DNA of 26,245 nt from JAIBJP01 sp036506175 (GTDB lineage Bacteria > Actinomycetota > Thermoleophilia > Gaiellales > Gaiellaceae), in contig DASXSE010000042.1 of NCBI GenBank assembly GCA_036506175.1, positions 1-26,245 of the forward strand, written 5' to 3'. Every line of letters begins with the position of its first letter. Positions within the stretch are counted from its first letter, which is position 1. Below the pieces are notes generated by a model, which saw only the letters and a program-made list of their open reading frames with translations, did not search any database and was not told where the DNA came from. Both the position numbers and the translations under genes were made by a program. Shown piece by piece: positions 1 to 6,693 of the stretch.

Positions 1-309
1 GACCTCGAAGCGGGCCTGCGCGAGCTGGCGCGCGTCCTCGTGCCGGCGGGACGGTTGGGCTGTCTCGAGATCACGCGCCCACGCGGCATCCTGCGGCCGT
101 TCTTCCGAGTCTGGTTCGACGGTCTAGTCCCGCTCGCGGGCCGCGTCTTGCCCGGCGGCGGTGCGTACTCCTACCTTCCCGCCAGTGTCCGGCGCTTCCC
201 AGGTCCCGAGGATCTTGCAGCCGCCATGACCCGCGCCGGGTTCCAGGGGGTGGGGTGGCGCCTCCTCGGCGGCGGTATCGTGGCCCTGCACGTGGGGAGG
301 AAGGGCTGA
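1..309 (+). CDS. menG: Demethylmenaquinone methyltransferase (UbiE/MenG family), C-terminal part
   Basis: The reading frame is open from the first base and ends at TGA 307-309, so the gene is cut by the window start and about 102 C-terminal residues are visible. They match the end of the UbiE/COQ5/MenG fold: an ELARVL..GGR-like strand, a CLEITRP segment, then the family hallmark YLP.SVRRFP (about residues 55-64 of the fragment) and a closing GGIVALHVGRK strand. The family uses S-adenosylmethionine to C-methylate demethylmenaquinone, the last step of menaquinone synthesis. The SAM-binding motif I lies outside the window. Downstream tail-synthesis and futalosine-pathway genes support the menaquinone role over a ubiquinone role. 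The stop overlaps the next gene as CTGA. Confidence 0.9.
   Translation, partial: DLEAGLRELARVLVPAGRLGCLEITRPRGILRPFFRVWFDGLVPLAGRVLPGGGAYSYLPASVRRFPGPEDLAAAMTRAGFQGVGWRLLGGGIVALHVGRKG
294..304 (+). promoter_or_regulatory. Shine-Dalgarno sequence for a probable CTG start
   Basis: A purine-rich GGGGAGGAAGG run ends just before CTG 306-308. It lies inside the end of menG and fits a ribosome binding site for the polyprenyl synthase. GGAGG at 296-300 is 5 bases from the CTG. The only in-frame GTG further upstream (255) has no comparable site. Confidence 0.55.
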
Positions 310-1226
310 CCGCGCTCGAGACGATCCGGGAGGCGCCTGGTCTCGACCGCTACCTCGACCTGCTCGAGGAGCGGCTCGAGGACACCGTCGCGGCCTACCC
401 GGGGCTCCTCGGGCTCATCGCGGCCGACACCCTGGCGGCGGGTGGCAAGCGGTTGCGGCCGCTCCTCGTCTTCCTCTCGACTCCAGGGGACGAGCGAGAG
501 GGCGACCGGGCCGTGGCCGGTGGAGTCGCCGTCGAGCTCGTGCACATGGCCACGCTCGTCCACGACGATCTGCTCGACGGCGCGGATTTGCGCCGCGGGC
601 GTCCGACGGTGTGGGCCGAGCACGGGGAGAGTGCCGCGAAAGCGGCAGGCGACTACCTCTTCGCGCGCGCTTTCGCCCAGCTGGCACAGACGGCCGATGC
701 CGGCGCCGTCGCCGTCCTGGCGAATGCCGCGCTCGCCCTGGCCCGCGGCGAGGCGCTGCAGCGCCGGCAGGCGTTCCGACCGGATACGTCGGTCGAGGAC
801 TATCTGGCCCGCTGCTCCTTGAAGACCGGGAAGCTGTTCGAGGCGGCCTGCCTCCTCGGCGGCAATGGTCGTGGCCTCGGCGAGTTCGGCCTCGCGCTCG
901 GAGTCGCCTTCCAGATCGCGGACGACATCCTGGATTGCGCCGGCGACTACCACGCGACCGGAAAGGCGGGCGGGGTGGATTTGAAGGACGGGACACCGAC
1001 GCTTCCGCTGATCATCGCGGCGCGCCGCGATCGACAGGTCTGGCGCGCGCTCGCGGGCGAGAACGTTCCCGACGCGCTCGAGCGCGTCGAATCGACGGGT
1101 GCGCTCGAGGAAGCGCGACAGGTCGCGCTCGACTATGCGGAGCGCGCGCGGAGCTCGCTTGACGGCGAGCCCGACAGGGTCTCGCTCGAAGCGCTCACCC
1201 ACGCAGTGGTGGAGCGGGAAGCCTGA
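306..1226 (+). CDS. Polyprenyl (heptaprenyl-type) diphosphate synthase
   Basis: This is a trans-isoprenyl diphosphate synthase that extends farnesyl or geranylgeranyl diphosphate with isopentenyl diphosphate, most likely making the menaquinone side chain. Both Asp-rich motifs are intact: DDLLD (D87, D88, D91, counted from 306) and DDILD (D206, D207, D210). The AGGKRLRPLL substrate motif lies near residue 45, and a chain-terminal Lys-Thr-Gly-Lys-Leu-Phe segment precedes the second Asp motif. Total length is about 306 residues, normal for the family. The start is uncertain. CTG 306 overlaps the menG stop as CTGA and has a strong ribosome binding site. GTG 255 would add 17 Arg/Pro/Gly-rich residues that look like shadow translation of menG. 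The stop TGA shares one base with the mqnE ATG. Its place between menG and mqnE argues for menaquinone tail synthesis. Confidence 0.9.
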   Translation: MTALETIREAPGLDRYLDLLEERLEDTVAAYPGLLGLIAADTLAAGGKRLRPLLVFLSTPGDEREGDRAVAGGVAVELVHMATLVHDDLLDGADLRRGRPTVWAEHGESAAKAAGDYLFARAFAQLAQTADAGAVAVLANAALALARGEALQRRQAFRPDTSVEDYLARCSLKTGKLFEAACLLGGNGRGLGEFGLALGVAFQIADDILDCAGDYHATGKAGGVDLKDGTPTLPLIIAARRDRQVWRALAGENVPDALERVESTGALEEARQVALDYAERARSSLDGEPDRVSLEALTHAVVEREA

Positions 1227-2341
1227 TGGCCGTACTCACCCGCACCGGTCTGGGAGAGATCTGGGACAAGGTCGACGCCAACGAGCGGCTCGATTTCGAA
1301 GACGGGTTGCTTCTGATGGAGTCCGACGATCTCCTGGAGCTGGGTGCGCTCGCTGACACGGCTCGGCAGCGCCGGGGTGGGTCCGACGACGTCTACTTCG
1401 TCCAGAACCTGTACTTGAACCAGACGAACGTCTGCCGCGTGAAATGCAAGTTCTGCGCCTTCGCAGTGACGCAGAAGCAGCCCGGCGCCTATACCCACAC
1501 GCCGGACGAGCTCGTCGAGGACGCGCTGCGCCAGCGAGAGGTGACGGGCTTCACCGAGATCCACATGGTCGGCGGCGAGAGCCCGCACGTCGACTTCGAC
1601 TACTACGTTCAGATCATCCGGAAGCTGCACGAGGCCTTGCCGGACGTGCACCTGAAGTGCTTCACGGCGAGCGAGATCCACCACATGACGAAGCTGTCCG
1701 GGCTGAGTCACGAGAGGGTGCTTGTCGAGCTGCGCGAAGCCGGCCTCGGGTCGTTGCCGGGGGGCGGCGCGGAGGTGTTTGCGGAGCGTGTGCGGCGGCT
1801 GGTGGCGCCGGGCAAGGAGCATCCAGATTTCTGGTTTCACACGCACCGGACCGCCCACGGCCTCGGCATCCCGACCCACTGCACGATGCTCTACGGCCAC
1901 GTTGAGACGTACGAGGAGCGCGTCGACCATCTCCTGCGCCTGCGCGAGCTGCAGGACGAGACGGGCGGATTCCTCGCCTTCATCCCGCTGGCGTTCCATC
2001 CCGAGCACACCGTCTTCGAGCGGCGGGGGTGGACGTTCACGCCGGGCTCCGATGATCTGAAGATGATCGCGGTATCGAGGCTGCTGCTCGACAACATCGA
2101 TCACGTGAAGGCCTACTGGATCATGATGGGCCTGCCGCTCGCCCAGGTGGCCCTCCACTTCGGCGCCGACGACGTGCAGGGGACTGTCGTCCGCGAGGAG
2201 ATCTTCCACGCCGCCGGGGCGCGCACCGAGACCGAACAGAAGATCGAGGAGCTCGTGCGGGTAGTGCAGGCCGCCGGGCGCGTGCCTGTGCAGCGCGACA
2301 CGCTCTACAACGAGTTGCGCAGATGGGGCGCCGCCGCGTGA
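1226..2341 (+). CDS. mqnE: Aminofutalosine synthase MqnE (radical SAM)
   Basis: MqnE is the radical SAM enzyme of the futalosine pathway that joins the MqnA product 3-[(1-carboxyvinyl)oxy]benzoate to an adenosyl radical, giving aminofutalosine. The protein has 371 residues, the usual size. The [4Fe-4S] motif CxxxCxxC is at C70, C74 and C77 (CRVKCKFC), preceded by LNQTNVC. Other family segments are MVGGESPH, the SLPGGGAEVF loop, YGHVET and a C-terminal PVQRDTLYNE. The CRVKCKFCAF version and the AFIPLAFHP segment separate it from the paralogous MqnC downstream. The start ATG 1226 shares one base with the previous stop (TGATG), and its stop overlaps mqnA, so the operon is translationally coupled. 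Confidence 0.93.
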   Translation: MAVLTRTGLGEIWDKVDANERLDFEDGLLLMESDDLLELGALADTARQRRGGSDDVYFVQNLYLNQTNVCRVKCKFCAFAVTQKQPGAYTHTPDELVEDALRQREVTGFTEIHMVGGESPHVDFDYYVQIIRKLHEALPDVHLKCFTASEIHHMTKLSGLSHERVLVELREAGLGSLPGGGAEVFAERVRRLVAPGKEHPDFWFHTHRTAHGLGIPTHCTMLYGHVETYEERVDHLLRLRELQDETGGFLAFIPLAFHPEHTVFERRGWTFTPGSDDLKMIAVSRLLLDNIDHVKAYWIMMGLPLAQVALHFGADDVQGTVVREEIFHAAGARTETEQKIEELVRVVQAAGRVPVQRDTLYNELRRWGAAA

Positions 2342-3102
2342 TCCGCCTCGGCCGAATCAGCTACGTCAACATGGCGCCGATCTTCTTCGGCCTCGAGGCC
2401 GACGTCGAAGAGGTCCCCGGCGTCCCCACCGAGCTGAACGAGCGCCTGCTCGCAGGCGAGATCGACCTCGCTCCTATCTCGTCCATCGAATACGGCCGCC
2501 ACGCCGAGCGCCTCAGGATCCTTCCGCGCCTCTGCGTGTCCTCTGAAGGCGCCGTGGACTCGATCCAGCTCGTCTCCCGGGCGCCGCTCGAGCACGTCAC
2601 CTCGGTCGCCGTCACACCCGAGAGCGCGACGTCGGCCGTTCTCGTCCGCGTGCTGCTACCCGAGGCCGAGCACGTCCCGCTCGGCGAGGACGCGGACGCG
2701 ACGCTCCTCATCGGCGACGCAGCCCTCAAGAGCATGTTCGAAGACCCAACGCCTCACTACGACCTCGGCCGACTGTGGCTCGAGCGCACCGGCCTCCCGA
2801 TGGTGTACGCCGTATTTGCCTGCCGGGAAGAGGCGACCGATGGGATCGCGGCGCTCGAACCAGCCTTTCTGAAAGCGCTGCGCGGTAACCGCGCCGAGCC
2901 GGAGCGGCTCGCGCGCGAGGCCAGCACCCGATACGGCTATCCGCCAGGTTTTCTCGCCCGCTACTTCGAGAAGCTGCGCTATCGCTTCGGCCCGAAGGAG
3001 CGCGCGGGCCTTCTGTCATTCTTCGAGCTCGCCGTCGATGCCGGAGAGCTCGACACCGTGCCGGAGCTTCGCTTCCTCACGACAGAGCCGGTCCGCGCAT
3101 GA
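2338..3102 (+). CDS. mqnA: Chorismate dehydratase MqnA
   Basis: MqnA opens the futalosine pathway by dehydrating chorismate to 3-[(1-carboxyvinyl)oxy]benzoate. The protein has the periplasmic-binding-protein-like fold of the family. The N-terminal signature GRISYVNMAPIFFG is followed by a LAGEIDLAPISSIEY segment and SSEGAVDSIQL, then by a central LLIGDAAL segment. About 254 residues is normal. Two starts are possible: GTG 2338, which overlaps the mqnE stop as GTGA and gives the short N-terminus typical of the family, or ATG 2323, which adds MGRRR. I chose 2338. Neither has a strong ribosome binding site, consistent with coupling to mqnE translation. The stop overlaps mqnC as ATGA. Confidence 0.92.
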   Translation: MIRLGRISYVNMAPIFFGLEADVEEVPGVPTELNERLLAGEIDLAPISSIEYGRHAERLRILPRLCVSSEGAVDSIQLVSRAPLEHVTSVAVTPESATSAVLVRVLLPEAEHVPLGEDADATLLIGDAALKSMFEDPTPHYDLGRLWLERTGLPMVYAVFACREEATDGIAALEPAFLKALRGNRAEPERLAREASTRYGYPPGFLARYFEKLRYRFGPKERAGLLSFFELAVDAGELDTVPELRFLTTEPVRA

Positions 3103-4193
3103 GCCACGACGGAACCGGCCAGGTGCTCGCAAAGGCTCTCGACGGCGAGCGCATCACCGACGAGGACGCCCTGACTCTGCTCCGAAGCCGTGACCTGGTC
3201 GCCGTCGGCCGCGCCGCCGATGAGCTGCGGAACCGCAAGATTGACCGCCGCCGGGTGACGTTCATCATCGACCGCAACGTCAACTACACGAACGTCTGCT
3301 ACACGGACTGCGACTTCTGCGCTTTCTACCGTCGCCCTGGAGACACGCGCGAGGGATATCTCCTTCCGAAGCCGGTCATCTTCAAGAAGATCGAGGAGAC
3401 CCTGGCGCTCGGCGGGACCGCTCTGCTCATGCAGGGCGGCCATCACCCGGACCTGGGTGTCGACTACTACGAGGATCTCTTCAGCTCGATCAAGGCTCGC
3501 TACCCGATCCACCTGCACGCGCTCTCGCCGTCCGAGATCCAGCACGCGGCGCGCCGGTCGAAGATCACCATCCCACAGGCACTCACGCGCCTGAGGGATG
3601 CAGGTCTCGACTCCGTGCCCGGGGGCGGCGCCGAGATCCTCGTCGACCGCGTCCGCAACATCATCTCCCCGAAGAAGACGACCTCGGGCGAATGGCTCGG
3701 AATCATGCGCGAGGCCCAGCGACTGGGCATCTCGACGACTGCCACGATGATGTACGGCCACGTCGAGACGCTCGAGGAGCGCGTCGAGCACATGCGCCGG
3801 ATCCGTGGCCTGCAGGACGAGACGAACGGCTTTCGCGCCTTCATCTCCTGGACGTTTCAGCGCGATGGAAACCGGCTTGCGGACAAGGTCCCTGAAGAGG
3901 CACGGCCGACCTCGTTCGACTACCTGCTCACGCAGGCCGTCAGCCGCATCTACCTCGACAACGTCGACCACATCCAGTCGAGCTGGGTGACGCAGGGGAT
4001 GAAGGTCGGGCAGGTCGCACTCGGCTTCGGCGCCGACGACATGGGCTCGATCATGATCGAGGAGAACGTCGTCTCAGCAGCCGGCACGACGCATCGCGCG
4101 ACCGCCGAGGACTTCGTCCGCGCGATCAAGGCACTCGGCAAGGCGGCCGTCCAGCGGGACACGCTCTACCGCGACGTCAGGGTTTGGAACTGA
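3099..4193 (+). CDS. mqnC: Cyclic dehypoxanthinyl futalosine synthase MqnC (radical SAM)
   Basis: MqnC cyclises dehypoxanthine futalosine to its cyclic form, a radical SAM step. The 364-residue protein carries CxxxCxxC at C67, C71 and C74 (CYTDCDFC), preceded by the MqnC-typical IDRNVNYTNVC and followed by AFYRRPGD. Other family landmarks are MQGGHHPDLGVDYYE, HALSPSEI, SVPGGGAEIL, YGHVET, FISWTFQ and the C-terminal VQRDTLYR. The start ATG 3099 overlaps the mqnA stop (ATGA). This is the last gene of the menaquinone operon; a 62-base gap follows. MqnB (futalosine hydrolase) and MqnD are absent here and must be encoded elsewhere if the pathway is complete. Confidence 0.93.
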   Translation: MSHDGTGQVLAKALDGERITDEDALTLLRSRDLVAVGRAADELRNRKIDRRRVTFIIDRNVNYTNVCYTDCDFCAFYRRPGDTREGYLLPKPVIFKKIEETLALGGTALLMQGGHHPDLGVDYYEDLFSSIKARYPIHLHALSPSEIQHAARRSKITIPQALTRLRDAGLDSVPGGGAEILVDRVRNIISPKKTTSGEWLGIMREAQRLGISTTATMMYGHVETLEERVEHMRRIRGLQDETNGFRAFISWTFQRDGNRLADKVPEEARPTSFDYLLTQAVSRIYLDNVDHIQSSWVTQGMKVGQVALGFGADDMGSIMIEENVVSAAGTTHRATAEDFVRAIKALGKAAVQRDTLYRDVRVWN

Positions 4194-4219
4194 GAGTTAA
4201 GCGGTTGTAATAGCCCCTT

Positions 4220-4244
4220 GTAAACGGGGACGGAGTTTGTTTAC
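4220..4244. promoter_or_regulatory. Inverted repeat GTAAAC-N13-GTTTAC between mqnC and the next gene
   Basis: The 62-base gap after mqnC holds a perfect 6-base inverted repeat, GTAAAC 4220-4225 and GTTTAC 4239-4244, separated by 13 bases. It lies 12-36 bases before the GTG start at 4256. It could be an operator for the downstream gene or a weak transcript-end hairpin; no T-run follows it. The gap is visibly richer in A+T than the flanking genes. No clear -10/-35 pair was found. Confidence 0.35.
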
Positions 4245-4255
4245 GTGACCGCGGG

Positions 4256-5971
4256 GTGCTGAAGCGTGTCGTCCTTTTGGCTGCGCTTGCAGCTGTTCTC
4301 CTGCCCTCCGGCACGGCGGGTGGAACCGACCTGGTGCCCGGCGTCACGTATACGCGCGAGGTGATCAGGACGACCGCCGGCCGTGTCGTCCTCTACGAGA
4401 TCGTCGCGCCGCCGCCGGGTGGGCTCTACTCGCTCAAGCCCATCCTCTCGAACGGACGGGTCACTGATCGAGAGCGCGTGAGTGCGATCCAGAAGCGGCT
4501 TTCGAACCGCGCGACGCTCGTCGGTGTGAACGGCGATCTCTTCACCGTTCCGCACGGGCAACCCAACGGCATCTTTCTCCGGGCAAACGTCCTCGCGACG
4601 AAACCCATGACAACCCGTTCGAGCCTCGGCATCGGCGCGGACGGTCTGCTTCATGTGGCCGAGATCGGCTACTGGGGGCAGTGGCGGGTGGACGGCTATC
4701 CGGCCCATCCGTTCTTCGAGCTCAACCGGCCGCTCAACTACAGGAAGGGCGTGGCCCTGTTCACGCCTCTCTGGGGCGCGCGCACGCCGTGGCGGCACTA
4801 CGCCACGGAATTCGTGCTCGCACACGTCGGGAAGATCAGGCCGAACACGGACATCAGAGGACAGGTGGTCGCGGTGCGACGGGGAAGCAATCTTCCGATC
4901 CCCGCCGGAGGCGCTGTCATGCAGGCCACGGGCGTCTGGAAGGCCCTGCTCAGAGAGGAAGCAAGACGAGGCCGCTGGCTGACGCTGCGCGCCGATCTCA
5001 AGAACTGGTGGGACGGCGTTCCCGACGGAATCGGGGGCGGCCCCGTCCTCGTTCGAAACGGAGTGGCAGTCACACAGGCCGGCGAGGCGTTCACGGCCGA
5101 CCAGCTCGGACGGAACCCACGCACGGCAGTGGGCCAGCGCGCCGACGGGCGGATCGTCCTCCTTGTGGCCGACGGCCGCTCCTCGGCGAGCGTCGGCCTG
5201 TCGATGGCGCAGCTGGCCAAGCAGATGGTGCGTCTCGGCGCCGTCACCGCGATGTCGCTCGACGCGGGCGGCTCCTCGACGATGGCGTTCGACGGCAAGG
5301 TGCTGAACCGGCCCTCGGACGGGCGCGAGCGCGCGATCTCGGACGCGCTCATGGTCCTTTACTACGGCGCATACGCGCCGAAGCCCCGCTGGCGCTCGTT
5401 CTCGCCCAACGGCGACGGCTACGAGGACGTCCAGCGGCTGTACGCGAAGTTCGTCCGGACCTCGTCTGTGCACCTGCAGCTCCTGCGACCCGACGGCGCG
5501 GTGAAGTGGGAGTACACGGCGACCCGCAGCCCGGGGACGATCACCAAGGACCTGAGCGACCAATCGCTCCTCGAGGGAACCTGGCGCTGGATCGTTTCGG
5601 GAGTGGACGGGCAAGGCCACGCGAGCCAGATGGAGCGTCGCTTCGTGGTCAACAAGACGCTCGGCTTCCTCACCCTCTCGAAGTCGCGCATGCTCGTCAG
5701 GACCGGTGCCGGCGGCCGCCAGCGGATCGGGTTCAAGCTGACGAACGTCGCCGACCTCCGCGTGACGATCAGGCGTCCCGGCGGACGGATCGTCCGCCAC
5801 CTGAGCTCAGCCAACGACCGCCAGCCCGGGTCGATCGCGGTCATCTGGAACGGGCGCAACGATGCCGGCGGCGTCGTGCGCGGCGGCACGTACGTCGCCT
5901 TCGTGCGTGCCGTGAACGGAATCGGCACGACCGAGCTCCACAAGGCCTTCGTCGTACGGCGGGTCTCCTAG
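4256..5971 (+). CDS. Secreted phosphodiester glycosidase-like protein with FlgD-like C-terminal domain
   Basis: The protein has 571 residues. It opens with a signal peptide (MLKRVVLLAALAAVLL..., cleaved around residue 22), so it is probably exported. Residues about 60-375 match the phosphodiester glycosidase/NAGPA (DUF2233) fold. Hallmarks are VGVNGDLF near residue 95, GGGPVL, the DGRIVLLVADGR strand and the signature LDAGGSSTM (D336 onward), followed by PSDGRERAISDALMV. In the animal family the enzyme uncovers mannose-6-phosphate by removing GlcNAc; in bacteria it is linked to exopolysaccharide or wall phosphodiesters. From F382 there is an FSPNGDG motif, then Ig-like repeats ending in an FlgD-type W-N-G-x-N-D-x-G-G motif near residue 540. 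GTG 4256 is the only start giving the signal peptide. Substrate unknown. Confidence 0.82.
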   Translation: MLKRVVLLAALAAVLLPSGTAGGTDLVPGVTYTREVIRTTAGRVVLYEIVAPPPGGLYSLKPILSNGRVTDRERVSAIQKRLSNRATLVGVNGDLFTVPHGQPNGIFLRANVLATKPMTTRSSLGIGADGLLHVAEIGYWGQWRVDGYPAHPFFELNRPLNYRKGVALFTPLWGARTPWRHYATEFVLAHVGKIRPNTDIRGQVVAVRRGSNLPIPAGGAVMQATGVWKALLREEARRGRWLTLRADLKNWWDGVPDGIGGGPVLVRNGVAVTQAGEAFTADQLGRNPRTAVGQRADGRIVLLVADGRSSASVGLSMAQLAKQMVRLGAVTAMSLDAGGSSTMAFDGKVLNRPSDGRERAISDALMVLYYGAYAPKPRWRSFSPNGDGYEDVQRLYAKFVRTSSVHLQLLRPDGAVKWEYTATRSPGTITKDLSDQSLLEGTWRWIVSGVDGQGHASQMERRFVVNKTLGFLTLSKSRMLVRTGAGGRQRIGFKLTNVADLRVTIRRPGGRIVRHLSSANDRQPGSIAVIWNGRNDAGGVVRGGTYVAFVRAVNGIGTTELHKAFVVRRVS

Positions 5972-5995
5972 AGCTAGCTAGCCCGGCCTCGCAAC

Positions 5996-6001
5996 TACAC
6001 T
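5996..6001 (+). promoter_or_regulatory. Probable -10 box (TACACT) of a leaderless dedA transcript
   Basis: TACACT fits the actinobacterial TANNNT -10 and ends only 6 bases before ATG 6008. Transcription would therefore begin at or next to the start codon. No Shine-Dalgarno sequence lies in the 36-base gap and no clear -35 is visible. A perfect 10-base palindrome GCTAGCTAGC (5973-5982) sits just upstream. Confidence 0.5.
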
Positions 6002-6007
6002 CGCCGG

Positions 6008-6682
6008 ATGCACGGCATCACCGACGCGGTCACGTCGGTCGTGGGTGACTACGGTCTCTACGCCGTCTTCTTCCTCATGTTGATCGACGCCGTCTTCCCG
6101 GCCGCGAGCGAGGTCGTGATGCTCTACGCAGGCGCGGTGGCCGCCGGCGCATTCCCGGGCCAGACCGTCACGCTCTTCGGCCTCGAGATCGAATCGAACG
6201 CGTGGGCCTACGTCGCCATGGCGCTGGCGGGCGTCCTCGGGTACACGGTCGGGTCGGTGATCGGCTGGGCGATCGGCTATTACGGCGGCCGTCCGTACCT
6301 CGAGCGCCACGGGCGCTGGCTGCACGTCACGCCGGGAAGCCTCGATCGCGCGGAAGCATGGTTCGCCCGGTACGGCGACGCGGCTGTCTTCTTCGCGCGT
6401 GTCGTCCCCGTCGTCCGTTCATTCATCTCCATCCCGGCTGGAGTCGCCGAGATGCCGCTTGGGCGTTACACGGTTCTGTCTTTCCTCGGGACGATTCCGT
6501 GGTGCTTCGGTCTCGCGGGCGCAGGATTCGCGCTCGGTTCCAGCTGGGAGCGCGTGCACGAATCGTGGCGCTATGCCGACTACGCCGTCGGCGTGCTCGC
6601 GTTCGCCGCCCTCCTGTTCCTTGCCTTTCGCTTGCGCCAAAGGCGTGCGAGGCGGCGTATTGAAGCCGAGCGAGCAGGGTAG
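6008..6682 (+). CDS. DedA family integral membrane protein (VTT/SNARE-associated domain)
   Basis: The 224-residue protein is strongly hydrophobic, with likely membrane or re-entrant segments near residues 16-32, 65-92, 145-175 and 190-208. It ends in a basic cytoplasmic tail (QRRARRRIEAERAG). The DedA signature is present: an acidic residue before the first loop (E35 in PAASEVVMLYAG) and FARVVPVVRSFISIPAG at 129-145, with R131, P134, R137 and G145 conserved. Family members act in lipid homeostasis, and some flip undecaprenyl phosphate or phosphatidylethanolamine. A role in recycling the polyprenyl carrier would suit the neighbouring glycan genes, but that is inference. Its TAG stop overlaps the -10 box of the next gene. 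Confidence 0.9.
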   Translation: MHGITDAVTSVVGDYGLYAVFFLMLIDAVFPAASEVVMLYAGAVAAGAFPGQTVTLFGLEIESNAWAYVAMALAGVLGYTVGSVIGWAIGYYGGRPYLERHGRWLHVTPGSLDRAEAWFARYGDAAVFFARVVPVVRSFISIPAGVAEMPLGRYTVLSFLGTIPWCFGLAGAGFALGSSWERVHESWRYADYAVGVLAFAALLFLAFRLRQRRARRRIEAERAG

Positions 6683-6685
6683 ACT
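6680..6685 (+). promoter_or_regulatory. Probable -10 box (TAGACT) overlapping the dedA stop codon
   Basis: TAGACT includes the TAG stop of dedA (6680-6682) and lies 8 bases (CCGCCGCC) before GTG 6694, with no Shine-Dalgarno sequence. TTGAAG at 6660-6665 resembles a -35, but the 14-base spacing is short. An identical TAG-stop/TAGACT/8-base arrangement precedes asnB on the other strand (12716-12721). Confidence 0.5.
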
Positions 6686-6693
6686 CCGCCGCC

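Noticed and set aside
171..1202. A 343-codon minus-strand frame opposite the polyprenyl synthase.
   Set aside because: It is the complement of a well-conserved gene and its composition is that of a shadow frame.
4194..4255. A complete -35/-10 promoter for the gene at 4256.
   Set aside because: TTGTAA at 4218-4223 is a fair -35, but the matching downstream hexamer (TTTACG) is a poor -10, so only the inverted repeat is reported.
4241..5800. A 519-codon open frame on the minus strand opposite the phosphodiester glycosidase gene.
   Set aside because: Its translation is Arg/Pro/His/Asp-rich with no domain motifs, while the plus strand shows a signal peptide and catalytic motif. It is a high-G+C shadow frame.
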